A stretch of 64,000 nt of DNA from Nemertoderma westbladi (taxonomy: Eukaryota > Xenacoelomorpha > Nemertodermatida > Nemertodermatidae). Shown one piece after another: positions 53,926 to 64,000 of this stretch. The notes below the pieces were generated by a model. That model saw only the letters and a program-made list of their open reading frames with translations, searched no databases and was not told the DNA's origin. The stretch spans positions 1-64,000 of the forward strand of contig JAUCBJ010007179.1 of the NCBI GenBank assembly GCA_032718475.1. The letters run 5' to 3'. Numbering within the stretch: the stretch's first letter is position 1; the number at the start of each line of letters is the position of its first letter. The position numbers and the translations under genes are program-made.

Positions 53926-55454
53926 ACTGACCAGTCTACCTACTGTAATCACTCATACAACTACTGTACTAACTGTACTCATCTCTCTTACACTCTAGCC
54001 TTGGCTATCTGGCATCTCCTAACTAACCTCTCCCTACATAATCTTCCCTATATTTCTAGCGTTGCGTGCATTTTGGGTGGAGGTTATAGATCTTATAAGG
54101 ACACATGGCGCAAAGTGGTTTCTGGTTTGTTTCGTTCGGATGTGGGTTTCAATAGCAGACACTATGTCTTGGCTAATCTAAGGCCTTTAAGAGCCCGATT
54201 TGCGTTACAACGTTTTCTCACTCAAATTTACTAAATTTGCTTAGAAGACGCGATTGGTCGCCAAACACCCCCAAACTGGTAAGAAAATCCTAACTGTGTA
54301 AGCTTGGAAGAACGCTTCTGGTAGTAGGTTATAACAATGAAAGCGTTTGTGTTATTGTGTAAACATTGTAGAAATAGTGGCTACTCTAACTACAGATGGC
54401 ATTCTAGAATAGTGGTTCATATTTACAAGGAAACAATATAATTATGGATTTCCGAGGGTAAATTTTACAGCTTAACACCCAAGTTACTGTGTCTCGTCTC
54501 ACAGTAACGAGTTATTCAACTTTAAAACCGGATCAAATTTATTGGGACATCTGGTATTTAAATATTTGTAATTTTAATATAATTTTAATAAATTTAATTT
54601 TAATATATTTTCATTTTAAATATTTTTTTAAATATTCTTTACTGCGACTTACATATTGTTCGTGAAGAACATTACAGTAGTACCGATAAAAACTTTTAGT
54701 TTCGTTGTTTATGATTAGTAACGTTAACGGTTTAAGAGTCACTAAATGAGTTTGAGTCAATTGGGCTAAATCTAACTAAAATAGAAAAAATAGGCTCTGT
54801 ATTGTAATCCACTGGTTCTGCACTGTAATGTACAGTAACTGTCCTTTAAATAGAAAATGATTTAATTAAAAAAGCGGTCATTTAAAATGGTAGCTTTTAG
54901 CGCAGCGGTTACACCAATGAGAGACTAGGTCATCGAACCTAAAGCTGAAAGTGAAATGGAGAAACTAATAGTTTTTGGTGACTGGGGTGGACTCTACCAA
55001 CTTTTGCAGTGCGGCATAGTACAAGGTACTCAGCTATCCTAGCGGACACGTGACTGCAGTACTATCAGAGAGCAGTAAAGTACTGAAGTGGTACCGTAGC
55101 CATTGCCAGTATCATTTTGGAGATTAATCATATACGTGGCTATAGGCCTACTACACCGAGTATACCCCTATTATATAAATAATACAGTTATTGCACCAAA
55201 AGGAATAATGAAACATGCAGTCCTTATCTCATTCTTGATACCCTTTCTCTAAACCAACTTTCATTAACTCAAAAATGTCTGGGTTACTCAAACCCAAACT
55301 CAAACATACGTAACCCCCCACTGTAGCTCAGTATCATGCAGCGAGCTGTGTATTTGATGGACCACTCCCAATGTTAAACACGGCTCTTCACAGGACATAT
55401 TTTAGTAAAGCCCACATAAAGGAACGGCGTGATTGACCTTTTAAAAAAATTTAT
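53926..55454. other. Mostly unassigned; short plus-strand frame 54001..54234
   Basis: A plus-strand frame at 54001..54234 ends in YRSYKDTWRKVVSGLFRSDV ... LRPLRARFALQRFLTQIY and has an acceptor-like TATTTCTAG before CGTTGCG, so an exon is possible, but I recognise no family and no ATG start. The rest is AT-rich without visible genes or repeat borders. A tRNA-like word GCGCAGCGGTTACACC occurs near 54900 but no full SINE could be traced. Confidence 0.35.
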
Positions 55455-56795
55455 TTATTATTTCATTACAAAAAAATGGTAATATTTATCAAAATTCCAT
55501 AAGATAACTTTTAAATAGCTTCCAAAGCTCTTTCGAATGAGCCAGAAATTAAGAAAATTGGTTGAAAAATTACGGAGGAGTAGTAATTTGAAAATGAAAA
55601 ATGTCATTCCGAGAAAATTCCCTTCAAAGTTTAAACCGTCCCGCCAAAATTGGCTGTCTGTGTTCTGGTTGGTTAATTATTTCAGGCACAAAGGAAGCAC
55701 TACTACTACTACTACTAGGTCGAGCGAACTCGGACAGTGGAAATGAGATCCTTCCAGGCTTCCCGATTCTCCATAGTTGTCGCAATTTGGTTTCTCCCAA
55801 GTTCAGTATCCCTTTCAAGTTGATCTATATATGTAATGGCCGGTCGTCCACGACTACGTTCTCCATGAGTTGGTTGCTGGAGAAGTAGATCTGGTATGAC
55901 CTCGTCTTTACTTCGCCAGCAGTGCCCACTAAATCTTAATCTGCGTTCACAGAGGGTGGTTGATACAGGTGGTATTGTACCATAAAGCTCGGCGTTTGTC
56001 ATGTGTTGTCTCCAGCTGATGTTTAGGGCTGCCCTTAGTAGTCTTGTGTAACAACCATCAATTCGTTGTTCAAGTGATTTAGTCAGTGTCCAGGTCTCAC
56101 CCCCGTATAAAAATACACTTTCCACTGTGGCTCGAAAGAACTTAGTCTTCAGGTGCCTGGAGAGATCTGATTTCCAGATGGTATCCATTTTTGATAGTGC
56201 TACCTAAGCCTTTGCTTTCCTAACTTCTATGTCCTTTTTGCTACTCTCTATCCATGATCCAAGGTACTGGAAGTCATCGACCTTCCTTAGTTGATTATTA
56301 TCAATCGTTTTTAAGTTTCCATCAACATTAAAGGTCATGAATTCGGTCTTGGTAGCATTTATATGCAATCCAACCTCCTTCGCAGCCCTCTCCACTTTAT
56401 TTAGTAGAAGCTGTGCATCTGCTAGCGTATTAGAGAGCAGGGCGATGTCATCCGCAAAGTCGGTGTCTGTGACTGTAGTTGCCGGATATCTACTACTTCT
56501 GCGTTCTTGAAGTGTGAATCCCAGATCTTCACCCTTTGTGGCCATCCTCATTGCGTAATCCAGCACAATTACAAATAGTAATGGTGCTAATGTGTCACCT
56601 TGCAGTACCCCAGCCAGGATTGAGAAAAACTCAGTTTCACCATCTGGTGAGAGTACCTGCGCTTCTCTAAGGTCTCACTAAGCTGTTTTCAGATTTGTAA
56701 TCCTCATTAAATTCTGCTCTAGATTAAATAAAGAATCAACATTTTGAAAATTTGACCTGGGGGGGGGGGGGGGGTATACCCCCCCACCCTTAAAT
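55455..56795. mobile_element. Second copy of the poly-G TTAA element, LINE-interrupted
   Basis: 55490..55696 matches 6019..6240 closely (AAAATTCCATAAGATAAC, GAAAAATGTCATTCCGAG, CCGTCCCGCCAAAATTGG), and 56665..56795 matches 6415..6458 joined directly to 9984..10060. The right end has the G-run, TATAC, C-run and TTAA. The left half upstream of about 55470 is missing or diverged. Between 55697 and 56650 a LINE fragment replaces about 170 bp of the element. At 56714 the TTAA that received piggyBac in the first copy is unoccupied. Confidence 0.88.
55697..56650 (-). mobile_element. 5'-truncated LINE with TAG-repeat tail
   Basis: Minus-strand frames 56204..56566 and 55715..56188 encode the RT end (TDTDFADDIALLSN, KTEFMTFNVDGN, DDFQYLGSWIESS) and the C-terminal region (FLYGGETWTLTKSLEQRID, RRLRFSGHCWR, HGERSRGRPAITYIDQL). 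One frame change separates them. The 3' end is a (TAG)n tract at 55697..55717. The same protein pattern occurs at 61915..62160 and 62405..63570, so they belong to related families. Confidence 0.87.
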
Positions 56796-57640
56796 CAAGA
56801 GCATATGCTGCTGACAGGGGCCCCTTTCATGTTGTGTCTCACTCAACAAGAGTAATTACCCATCCGGTAGATGTACAACAATGCTGAGTGAGTATGGCAC
56901 TGTTGGAGGTCAAATTCACTCAAACCGTGGCGCCAGTAGTGTTTACTTTGAGTTAGTTTGAGCTGGCTGGCTCGCTCTGATTGCTAAACTCCTACCTTAC
57001 TCTTACCTCCCGAAATTCTCCGTTACTATCATTAGTAAAATGTTTGAGAAATGGTACTCAGAATGAGATAGGGACTGTACATATTATGGAAATGAAATAA
57101 ATTTCGAATTACTGTTTGTCCAAGATAACCTATACTATATTTATATGTAGGCCTACATATTGCCAAATATATATATTTTCGCGACACTATTGAACATTGT
57201 ATATCAGTGTTTGTACTGTATAAATATAAAATCATAATCAAGTGTGTTGGGGATACGAATATAACGGTAGTGAAAATCATTCCGTGTCAAACGATTAATA
57301 TAAATAATAAAAAGGGCGCTTAATGTCGAATTATCCCTGAACGCAGATTATGATTCTGTGGGCACTGCTGGCATTACCAGATCTTATTAGAAACTTTGAT
57401 TTCTTACTTGAAAGTTAAATGGCATCTCTAGCATTGACTACCAATCAGAAGTAACAACTATTTCCCAACTGACTATTATTGCGCAAACCTTTTATATCCT
57501 GTTCTATTGAAATATACAGTAGCCAAAGTCTTTTTACGAGATAAAAGTTGAAAGTACAGTAGAATAGTACGGGCCTAATAGTACGGTAAAATACAGCACC
57601 AACCTGTTTACTACATACAAGCATTGAAAGGGTTTTCCTG
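56796..57640. other. Unassigned intergenic sequence
   Basis: No gene, SINE or repeat border is recognised. Short frames on the minus strand near 57032..57280 have no protein character. Confidence 0.5.
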
Positions 57641-57960
57641 GATTTTTGAATTCAGAAGAAGTCGGAACTTAAGGAACGATTATTTAGAGCAGCAGTAGTT
57701 AGTACCAGTACTCCTCTATGGGGTCCATGGGGGGATCTAACTGCTGAGGACTCAAAATCATTGGTTGGCACATATACAATAATGCTACATAGATATTCAC
57801 TACAACAATTGTGTATATTAGCCAGTACTGCTAATATTAATATTCTGTTAACTGTTGTATATATTTGCCTGAAGAAGGACTATAATCTAATCACAAATCA
57901 TTTATACCGACCTTAACTTAATTTTGATTGAGGGTGCTGACCTTCATTCTCTGTAATAAA
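57640..57960 (+). mobile_element. LINE 3' fragment
   Basis: 57660..57780 on the plus strand reads like RLFRAAVVST and LTAEDSKSL around a WG-rich core, parallel to the segment 63380..63480 of the LINE at the right end of the window. The sequence after it contains GCCTGAAGAAGGACTAT, a phrase common in LINE 3' UTRs. It is too short and broken to code. Confidence 0.5.
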
Positions 57961-59370
57961 TATATTTAATATTATTTTAGAATAATTATTACTCTAAAAG
58001 ACACCGACGAAATATAATAAAACTAACAGATTCGGTATCAGGTTGAATAAAAGTCTAGAAAAATGCTATAATTTGGTCTGGGCATTTTTTTATAATATGT
58101 ATAGCATTATTATAAATATTATTACTAATTTATTTTGTATTATTTAAGAAAAAGACACCGACAAAAGATTTTGAAAATAACATTTTTAGAATAAGGGCGT
58201 TGAAGTGCCCCGAAAAATGAAATCAGTTTGGCCGGGCTTTTTTCTATTATAAAAAGTTGATTTTGTAGTTGGAGGCTCATTTCTGTGCCACGGCAAATGG
58301 TTAAAGTTATGTCATCAGTCGAATAAAACACGTTCGTGGTGCCTTTGTTCGCGCTTTTAGACCTTTAGCAGTTTAACCTGCCAATTTTAGGTGTCTTCTT
58401 GTTTATAAATCGACTTTAGCCTATAACAATTATTTAGTGCACATGAAGTTACATTAGCCGAAGCCAGTCTATGCGCGATCATTCACCCACAGTTAAGGGA
58501 GACTGGATTTGGATGCTTTGACCTTATTGCGGTATAGACCTACTGTATTATTCGATTGATCACTACTATATAATAATCTCTGACAATATTATTCACTTTC
58601 AGGGAAATATTAACAGTTCCTTTAGGACGTGGCGCTTTAAGTATATAAACAGAGTTATGACTTATACTAAACACAACGAGATGGCGACTGATTTCCGTAA
58701 ATAGCGCATTCTTTAGGAGATGCTTTATTATCTGTCACACTACTGCACACTACTGCACACTGATCTGCCGACCGTCACTGAATTTGATCATATATAAGGA
58801 GGATAGCAACTGACACATGTAGGGATTATGAAATAGCATTTAATACACTCAAAAACCACTATAATGTAAGTCGCAATTGCTACAGGTAACCGGTCCCTCT
58901 TACCTTCAGTAATCAAGAAGATTCGGGGTTTTATGATTATTTATCGGTATTCTCCAAATATAACAACATATCCATCAACATATAACAATTAATAACAGTC
59001 AGTAAACAGAAGTAAAATAATGCGGCGAAAGTCAGTATTTCGGTAGGTGCCGAGTTTGGTATGACCATATGACAATATGATATGATATGACAATATGATA
59101 ATAGATTTACGTTTTTGTAATCAAAGCCGTCTAATGTTTGGCCAAAGTCTGAAACTTCTACAGAAGAACAGAAGAACTTCCAAGCCGATGTTCCGAGGCT
59201 CAGAAAAGGTAAACAAAGACCGAAATGCATTGTGCAGTTTTACATAGGCCCTTGTCCAACATAAACTGAAAATCGCTCTGATTGGCAGAGCAGAACAAAG
59301 AGAGGTTCCACATCGACAGGAAATCAGCTGACAGATTTCGTCATCTGAATTACAATCTTTTTAGAGTATT
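57961..59370. other. Unassigned AT-rich sequence
   Basis: I see short duplications (AAAGACACCGACGAAATAT near 57999 and AAAAGACACCGACAAAAGAT near 58150) and a GATATGACAATATGATATG microsatellite near 59070, but no gene. A 97-codon minus-strand frame at 58937..59230 is not supported by any domain. Confidence 0.45.
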
Positions 59371-59385
59371 AGCGCATTGCGGCAT

Positions 59386-59510
59386 AAAATGGCTTGTTAT
59401 GTCCGCTAAAGCACCTACACGGTACAATGCTGAGAAAATGGCTTGTTATGTCCGCTAAAACACCTACACGGTACATTGCGGAGAAAATGGCTTGTTATGT
59501 CCGCAAAAGC
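59386..59510. repeat. 49-bp tandem repeat, 2.5 units
   Basis: The words AAAATGGCTTGTTATGTCCG and CACCTACACGGTACA recur at 59386, 59435 and (partly) 59484, a period of 49 bp. A plus-strand frame runs through but is explained by the repeat. Confidence 0.85.
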
Positions 59511-61730
59511 TTTTACAGCCTTCGCGCAGCACGAGGCTCAGTTATGAAATACAAATTTAAATTGAGCAATTCTACCACAAAATGTGTATTTAAGAAATTA
59601 ACCAAGCCGCAAATAAATCATGGAGGGGAAAGTTGCTTGCTTTCGACCCCCTCTTAATCTGCACCCCAACCCAAAGGCACATAGAGGATTGATGACAGGC
59701 AGGTATTAACAGAAAATTGCTGTTTTATAAGTAATATATTTTAGGCGTGGAGGCGACCCAATATGTAATAGTATAACTTACCTTATGCCGTTTTAGTACT
59801 GATACTGAAATATTAATTTACCATGTCGATGTCTCAACAAAATTATTAAGCTATATTTATTCTAAAGAATCTCCATTTAATACTCAGCCACTCATTTTTT
59901 GAGATAAACAATAAGCAAGCTGTCGTATTACTCTAGGGCCTAACACTATTGCATGTCCTATAGAATTACACCTTGCTGGAATAGTGGTGAGGTGAAACTG
60001 ATTCGAGCGGACTGATTCCTAGCCCGGTAAACACAACGGACGTGTTCTAGCACATATCTGACGTTTCAGCTAAATCAGTGATTGCACTTTGAGATATTTA
60101 GCCCTCTTGCGCCAGACTAGAGAACTGCAGACGGATGAGCGTCCTTTGAATGACACAGTTAATGGTCTAGTACAAATATGCCAAGTTTCAGCTAGAACGG
60201 GTTTAAAGCAAAAAAATGTAAGGATATTTATTGTCTAGACATGTAGCCCTCTAACGTTAGACTGTTGATTTGATGGTTTCTGGAAGTCCCTAAAAAACTA
60301 AACTTATGGTCTTATTGATGCCTACTAATTTTCGACACGAAAGCTTTAATCCGACGAAGCAATAAGTAGGTCAAATTCGTAGCGACGATGTTGACATACA
60401 GTACTATTATTGAATGAACTATTTGACATAATTGACCTACCCCCCTAAGAGATAGCTTCAGTTGACAAAGGCTCGTGGCCATATAAAAGGTTCGTGGCTC
60501 GTACCCCATACCCCATGCTATAAATGTATTCGTCGATATACAATCATATATTAATCCGCAAGGTGGTGTCAAATTGCTATTCTGGATATTCCTACTTTAT
60601 CAGTGCACAGTACAGCAGTACCCTACCGGTATGCATATTTATTTAATTACTTCGGAGTCTTAGCGGATCCCCAATTAAATGGCTTAACTTTTCAATTTTG
60701 CAAGAGATAGACTTTATAATTCTCTACAAGCAACCAAAATTTCAGCTTTGGAAAATGATGCGTTCCCGAGTAATTTAACATTTTCTAAAAATCACATAAT
60801 CTGTCGTAGCTGATGTCAGACTAAATTATATTTCACCAAACTTTTAGTAGAAATTTTCTAAACTTTCCCTCTACTACTTACCTACTAAGTTTGGATTAAT
60901 TCCGAACCGGCGATGCCGAGAAATTCGCGTCCAAACATTTAACAGACAGAGGGACAGACGGTGACGGACATGCCCCAGTTGCCCTATATGAACCGTATGC
61001 CAAGGCTCGCCGACTACGTGTCTCGCCCCACAGACAGGGAAATGACATATTCAGTAAATTATTGTTTGTCCAAGATAACCTCGAGAGACTTTATTTATTT
61101 ATGTACCCGTGCTTAATATCACTTATGTACTGTAGGCTTACATAATCTTATTTTTTCAAATAATACGCTATTCATTGTAATCTACCAGATGCAAATAAAC
61201 TTTGTACAGTATTTCAGTTGATTGTAGGCCTACTTCATATAAAGTAAATGGAGAAGATGGATTGGCATAATACAATTATTAACGCAAACTAATGCTGATT
61301 ATCATTTTGTACAGTAGTCAAAGTTACACGTTCGTGGGGCCATCGTGCAGCACGAGAGCCTATGTTAGAAAGTACATCATACTAATCTCTATTAGAAATA
61401 CGAAAACCGTCTTTCCCAAAATATATATGAGTGAAGGCGATGCAATCAGATTGTGATAAACTAGTTTTAAAGACAAAGATCCATTTCAGTTTGCCCTTAC
61501 ACACTTTAACTGTGATTTGTAAACCTTTTTTTTAACTATGGCCATTTAAGTTAAGTATGACATTTTTAATTATACAATACTCTTCTCCTTTATTAGCCTC
61601 GTTGCGCTCATCCTGTTTTGTCTTAAAATAATTTCCTAAACGGAGACTAACGACCTTTATAACTATGCAAAGTCTCGAAACTGTGAGAGTAACTGCTGAT
61701 TTATGGCAGATGGATACTCGTATCCACTGT
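59511..61730. other. Dispersed-repeat sequence without genes
   Basis: Two stretches look like members of old dispersed repeats. 60030..60290 has paired phrases (GTTCTAGCACATATCTGACG and GGTCTAGTACAAATATGCC, each followed by TTTCAGCTA). 60660..61030 ends in ACAGACAGAGGGACAGACGG and GGCTCGCCGACTACGTG. I cannot place element borders and see no coding. Confidence 0.4.
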
Positions 61731-61914
61731 AAACTCGTTGCGTTCGTTCGTTTTTGATCAAACTTTAGATTCTTTCTAAACTTTTGCTAAACTACATACG
61801 TACCAAGTTTTGTTTAATTTCATCAAGTAATAACCGAGTTATTAGCGATCAAAACTTTACGACGACGACGATGACGACGACGTCTACTACTACTACTACT
61901 ACTAGGATCGGCAT
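61731..61914. repeat. Dispersed repeat end with GAC/TAC microsatellite
   Basis: 61750..61858 repeats the phrase order of 60860..60960 (aaacttt..ctaaac, ACCAAGTTTTGTTTAATT, then ACCGAGTTATTAGCGATCAA) and leads into (GAC)n and (TAC)n runs at 61859..61906. The TAC run abuts the LINE fragment and is probably its 3' tail. Confidence 0.55.
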
Positions 61915-62200
61915 GCTGCATTGCAGCTGCATTTTTAAGAATGCTGTGCCGGCTTGTCAACAAAATTGCACCGCCACAACTCCCTATCACCCATGACATT
62001 TGCTAGATCATCCGCATCTTTAAGGCCAGTGTCCTTTAAGATGCGTCTCAAGAAAGTCATGGACTGTCCACCATGCTTATTCACTCCATGAGGCTGCCAA
62101 AGTACAAGATTATGCACTGGCTGGTCCTCACGGCGAAAGCAATGTCCGGCAAAGCGGACGACGACGTCAGACGACGACGACGACGACAGACTACTCGTTA
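61915..62200 (-). mobile_element. LINE C-terminal fragment between GAC repeats
   Basis: The minus strand encodes VRFAGHCFRREDQPVHNLVL and FLRRILKDTGLKDADDLANV, followed by a GDRELWR block. This is the same C-terminal pattern as the LINE at 55697..56650. It ends in a (TAG)n-type tail at 61915 and is bounded on the other side by a (GAC)n run (62157..62190). Only about 80 residues remain. Confidence 0.75.
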
Positions 62201-62404
62201 ATGGCACCCATATGCTAAGGCTTCGCTCACTTCGTGGCTCGCCCCACACTCGAAGAATATTTTGGCCAAAACAATACCGAGACTCAAGAACACAGGTTAC
62301 ATTTTTATAATTCTCATTGACGATTGACAGTGAAGCGTTTACTCTTGGTTCATTCAGCTATGTTTAAACGCTATTAGGGATAGGATTATAAAATTCTAAA
62401 TAAT

Positions 62405-63570
62405 TGGCGCTTGGAGGGTAATCGAAGACCTGCTGTATCAGCAAAGAATAACAGATGTCGGGCTATTGACTTTGTGGACTTCTTTAAAGTATTCGACTCA
62501 GTCTCCCAACCACGGATGTTTAGCATACTAGTAGCACATTGGATTCCTGAGGAGATTATTGCAGCTATCCGATCACTTATATATACGATATGATATATTA
62601 TGTATAATATCTGTATAATATATGATATATATTATATGGACGGTGTGATATATCTGCGATGGTCCCACCACATTTGTGTCTTCTGCTGGTGGTGACACAG
62701 ATCCATTAGAAGTTTTTCGGTGAGTCGTTCAGGGTGACACACATGCACCATTCTTATTCTTAATTGTGATTGATTATGTTCTACGCATGTCCTTAGATCA
62801 TCTTAATAAAGATGGGGTGATGGTAACACCCCCTACTGGCACACGAAGTAGAAGAAATCCAACAAAGTACCTAAATACAGTAATAAGTGAATTGTTGTGG
62901 GGTGAGTGACGCGGTGAATTAAATATACAATGTAAATAAGACAATATGATAATGCTCTCCCTAGGTACCGGGTTCGAGCCCCAATAGGGCCGGTTGATAT
63001 TTTTCGCTATGGAGAGTATTATCATATTGTCTTATTTACATTGTATATTTAAAGTACCTAAATGATCTAGACTTTGCTGATGACTTAGGGGTACTGTCAG
63101 AATCACTAGTGGGAGCCCAAATTCTCATTTGCTAATTGGATCAGGTTGCTTCTAATTTTGGTATTTTTGTAATCTCTTATAAGACCAAAATTATGACAGT
63201 GAACCTGACAGCCCCCACGAAATGTGTGATCGTACAGTAAATGTGGATGACTTCTGCTACTTGGGATCATGGATCCGAAAGTCAGGTGAAGACTTTCGGA
63301 TACGTAAGGGGAAGTCATGGGCAGCGTTAAATAGTCTGTCCAGGAATTGGAAGGCCCATAGAATAAAACGGAACCTTAAGGTTCGATTATTTCTTGCAGT
63401 AGTACTGTAGTACCAGTAGTCTTATATGGGAGTCCATGGTGGGCTCTAACTGCAGAGGATACCAAATCTCTGGATTTAGTATTGGCGTTATTGGTAAAAA
63501 AGCGCCAGACTTTACCAGTTCGATCCCGCCTGGACGTCACTGTCGACTTTGCAAAGCCTAACAAATAGTT
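62405..63570 (+). pseudogene. Degraded LINE reverse transcriptase region
   Basis: Plus-strand pieces in order: AIDFVDFFKVFDSVSQPRMF (RT palm block A, about 62465), a stretch near 62755 reading FLFLIVIDYVLRMS, DFADDLGVLSESLVGAQIL near 63075 (catalytic FADD), VDDFCYLGSWIRKSGEDFRI near 63245 and RLFLAVVL near 63385. Frames are interrupted by stops and by a 174-bp insertion at 62877..63050. It is related to the LINE at 55697..56650 but not active. Confidence 0.82.
62877..63050. mobile_element. 174-bp insertion with 40-bp hairpin and 13-bp target duplication
   Basis: AAAGTACCTAAAT flanks the insert on both sides (62864..62876 and 63051..63063). Inside, 62921..62960 and 63011..63050 are inverted repeats matching at 39 of 40 positions (the one mismatch allows G-U pairing), with a 50-base loop. 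The loop holds GGGTTCGAGCCCC, a B-box-like word, and AGTGACGCGGTG lies upstream. The duplication length suggests LINE-type integration of a small RNA. Confidence 0.85.
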
Positions 63571-64000
63571 ATAAATCTCTGGATGGCACTTTCGCAAGAA
63601 TGCTGCGCCAGGTTGATTGCGTCAAGTACAATGAACACATCTCCAATGAGACTTATACAACATGGGGGACGTGTTGACGTTTCCTCAAATTTATTCATCT
63701 TTCAAATGAAAGAGAAACTATCTTTAACTCATACAGGACCTTTCTCGTACCCATGTCAAGATTTTTGAAAATAAAAAAATAAAAAAATTATAGAGTAAAT
63801 TATAAAGTTGCCCAAAACCATACAAATCCTATTATATATCGCTTTTTTTTATGTGTAGTTGAGTACAATATTTCTAATGTTTAGTTCAGATGTCTAACAG
63901 GTATTTTTCGTGCTGGCACCAAAATTGGGTGCTATGCGAAATTTTCAAAATTAATTGTTTCGAAATTATCATTATTTGACATAAATTGCCTCTGTGATCA
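63571..64000. other. Unassigned right-edge sequence
   Basis: Possibly the trailing part of the LINE; no motif is recognised. The last 250 bases are AT-rich. Confidence 0.5.

Overview
This is animal nuclear DNA, most probably from a marine invertebrate. It has spliced exons with GT..AG borders, tRNA-derived SINEs, several non-LTR retrotransposons, two LTR retrotransposons, piggyBac-type TTAA elements and long satellites. There is no bacterial operon structure, Shine-Dalgarno pattern or CRISPR array. I cannot name the species from sequence alone. Nearly all the length is repetitive. Only two host genes are recognisable, both on the minus strand: a FAM81 coiled-coil gene (three exons seen between 4233 and 13419, its 3' end lying off the left edge) and the nucleoporin gene NUP62 (15706..18054, one uninterrupted coding exon).

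Left part (1..13419). An AT-rich satellite of about 3.8 kb and a SINE lie in a 3' intron of FAM81. Its first intron (5352..13279) holds a poly-G-ended TTAA element (5648..10070) into which a piggyBac element (6459..9983, transposase with one frameshift) has inserted, then a PIF/Harbinger-like MITE (10074..10517) and a 47-bp satellite of about 42 units (10849..12824). NUP62 follows upstream, with its FG region expanded by a 30-bp minisatellite and an inverted-terminal-repeat element of 980 bp starting 71 bp 5' of its start codon.

Middle part (19106..40551). A SINE is followed by a 4.5-kb fold-back element (20150..24668) with long inverted arms made of about 42-bp hairpin repeats and a 6-bp target duplication. 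Next come a degraded LINE (25985..28170) and a second LINE (28200..37480) split by a complete 6.4-kb LTR element with a 5-bp target duplication (29146..35517). That LTR element has only gag-like coding, broken into frames at G-homopolymers. After it come a SINE with an 11-bp target duplication and a third LINE interrupted by a 17-bp minisatellite.

Right part (40552..64000). A BEL/Pao retrotransposon of 13.4 kb with nearly identical 1281-bp LTRs has a full gag-protease-RT-RNase H-integrase polyprotein interrupted by one in-frame TGA. Downstream of pol it has an extra reading frame with three zinc knuckles. The remainder holds a second, LINE-interrupted copy of the poly-G TTAA element (with the empty site of the piggyBac insertion), LINE fragments, a 49-bp repeat, and a hairpin insertion with a 13-bp target duplication.

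The features most worth following are the BEL/Pao extra reading frame and its seven dispersed dyad motifs, the fold-back element, the nested TTAA elements, and the long-intron organisation of FAM81.
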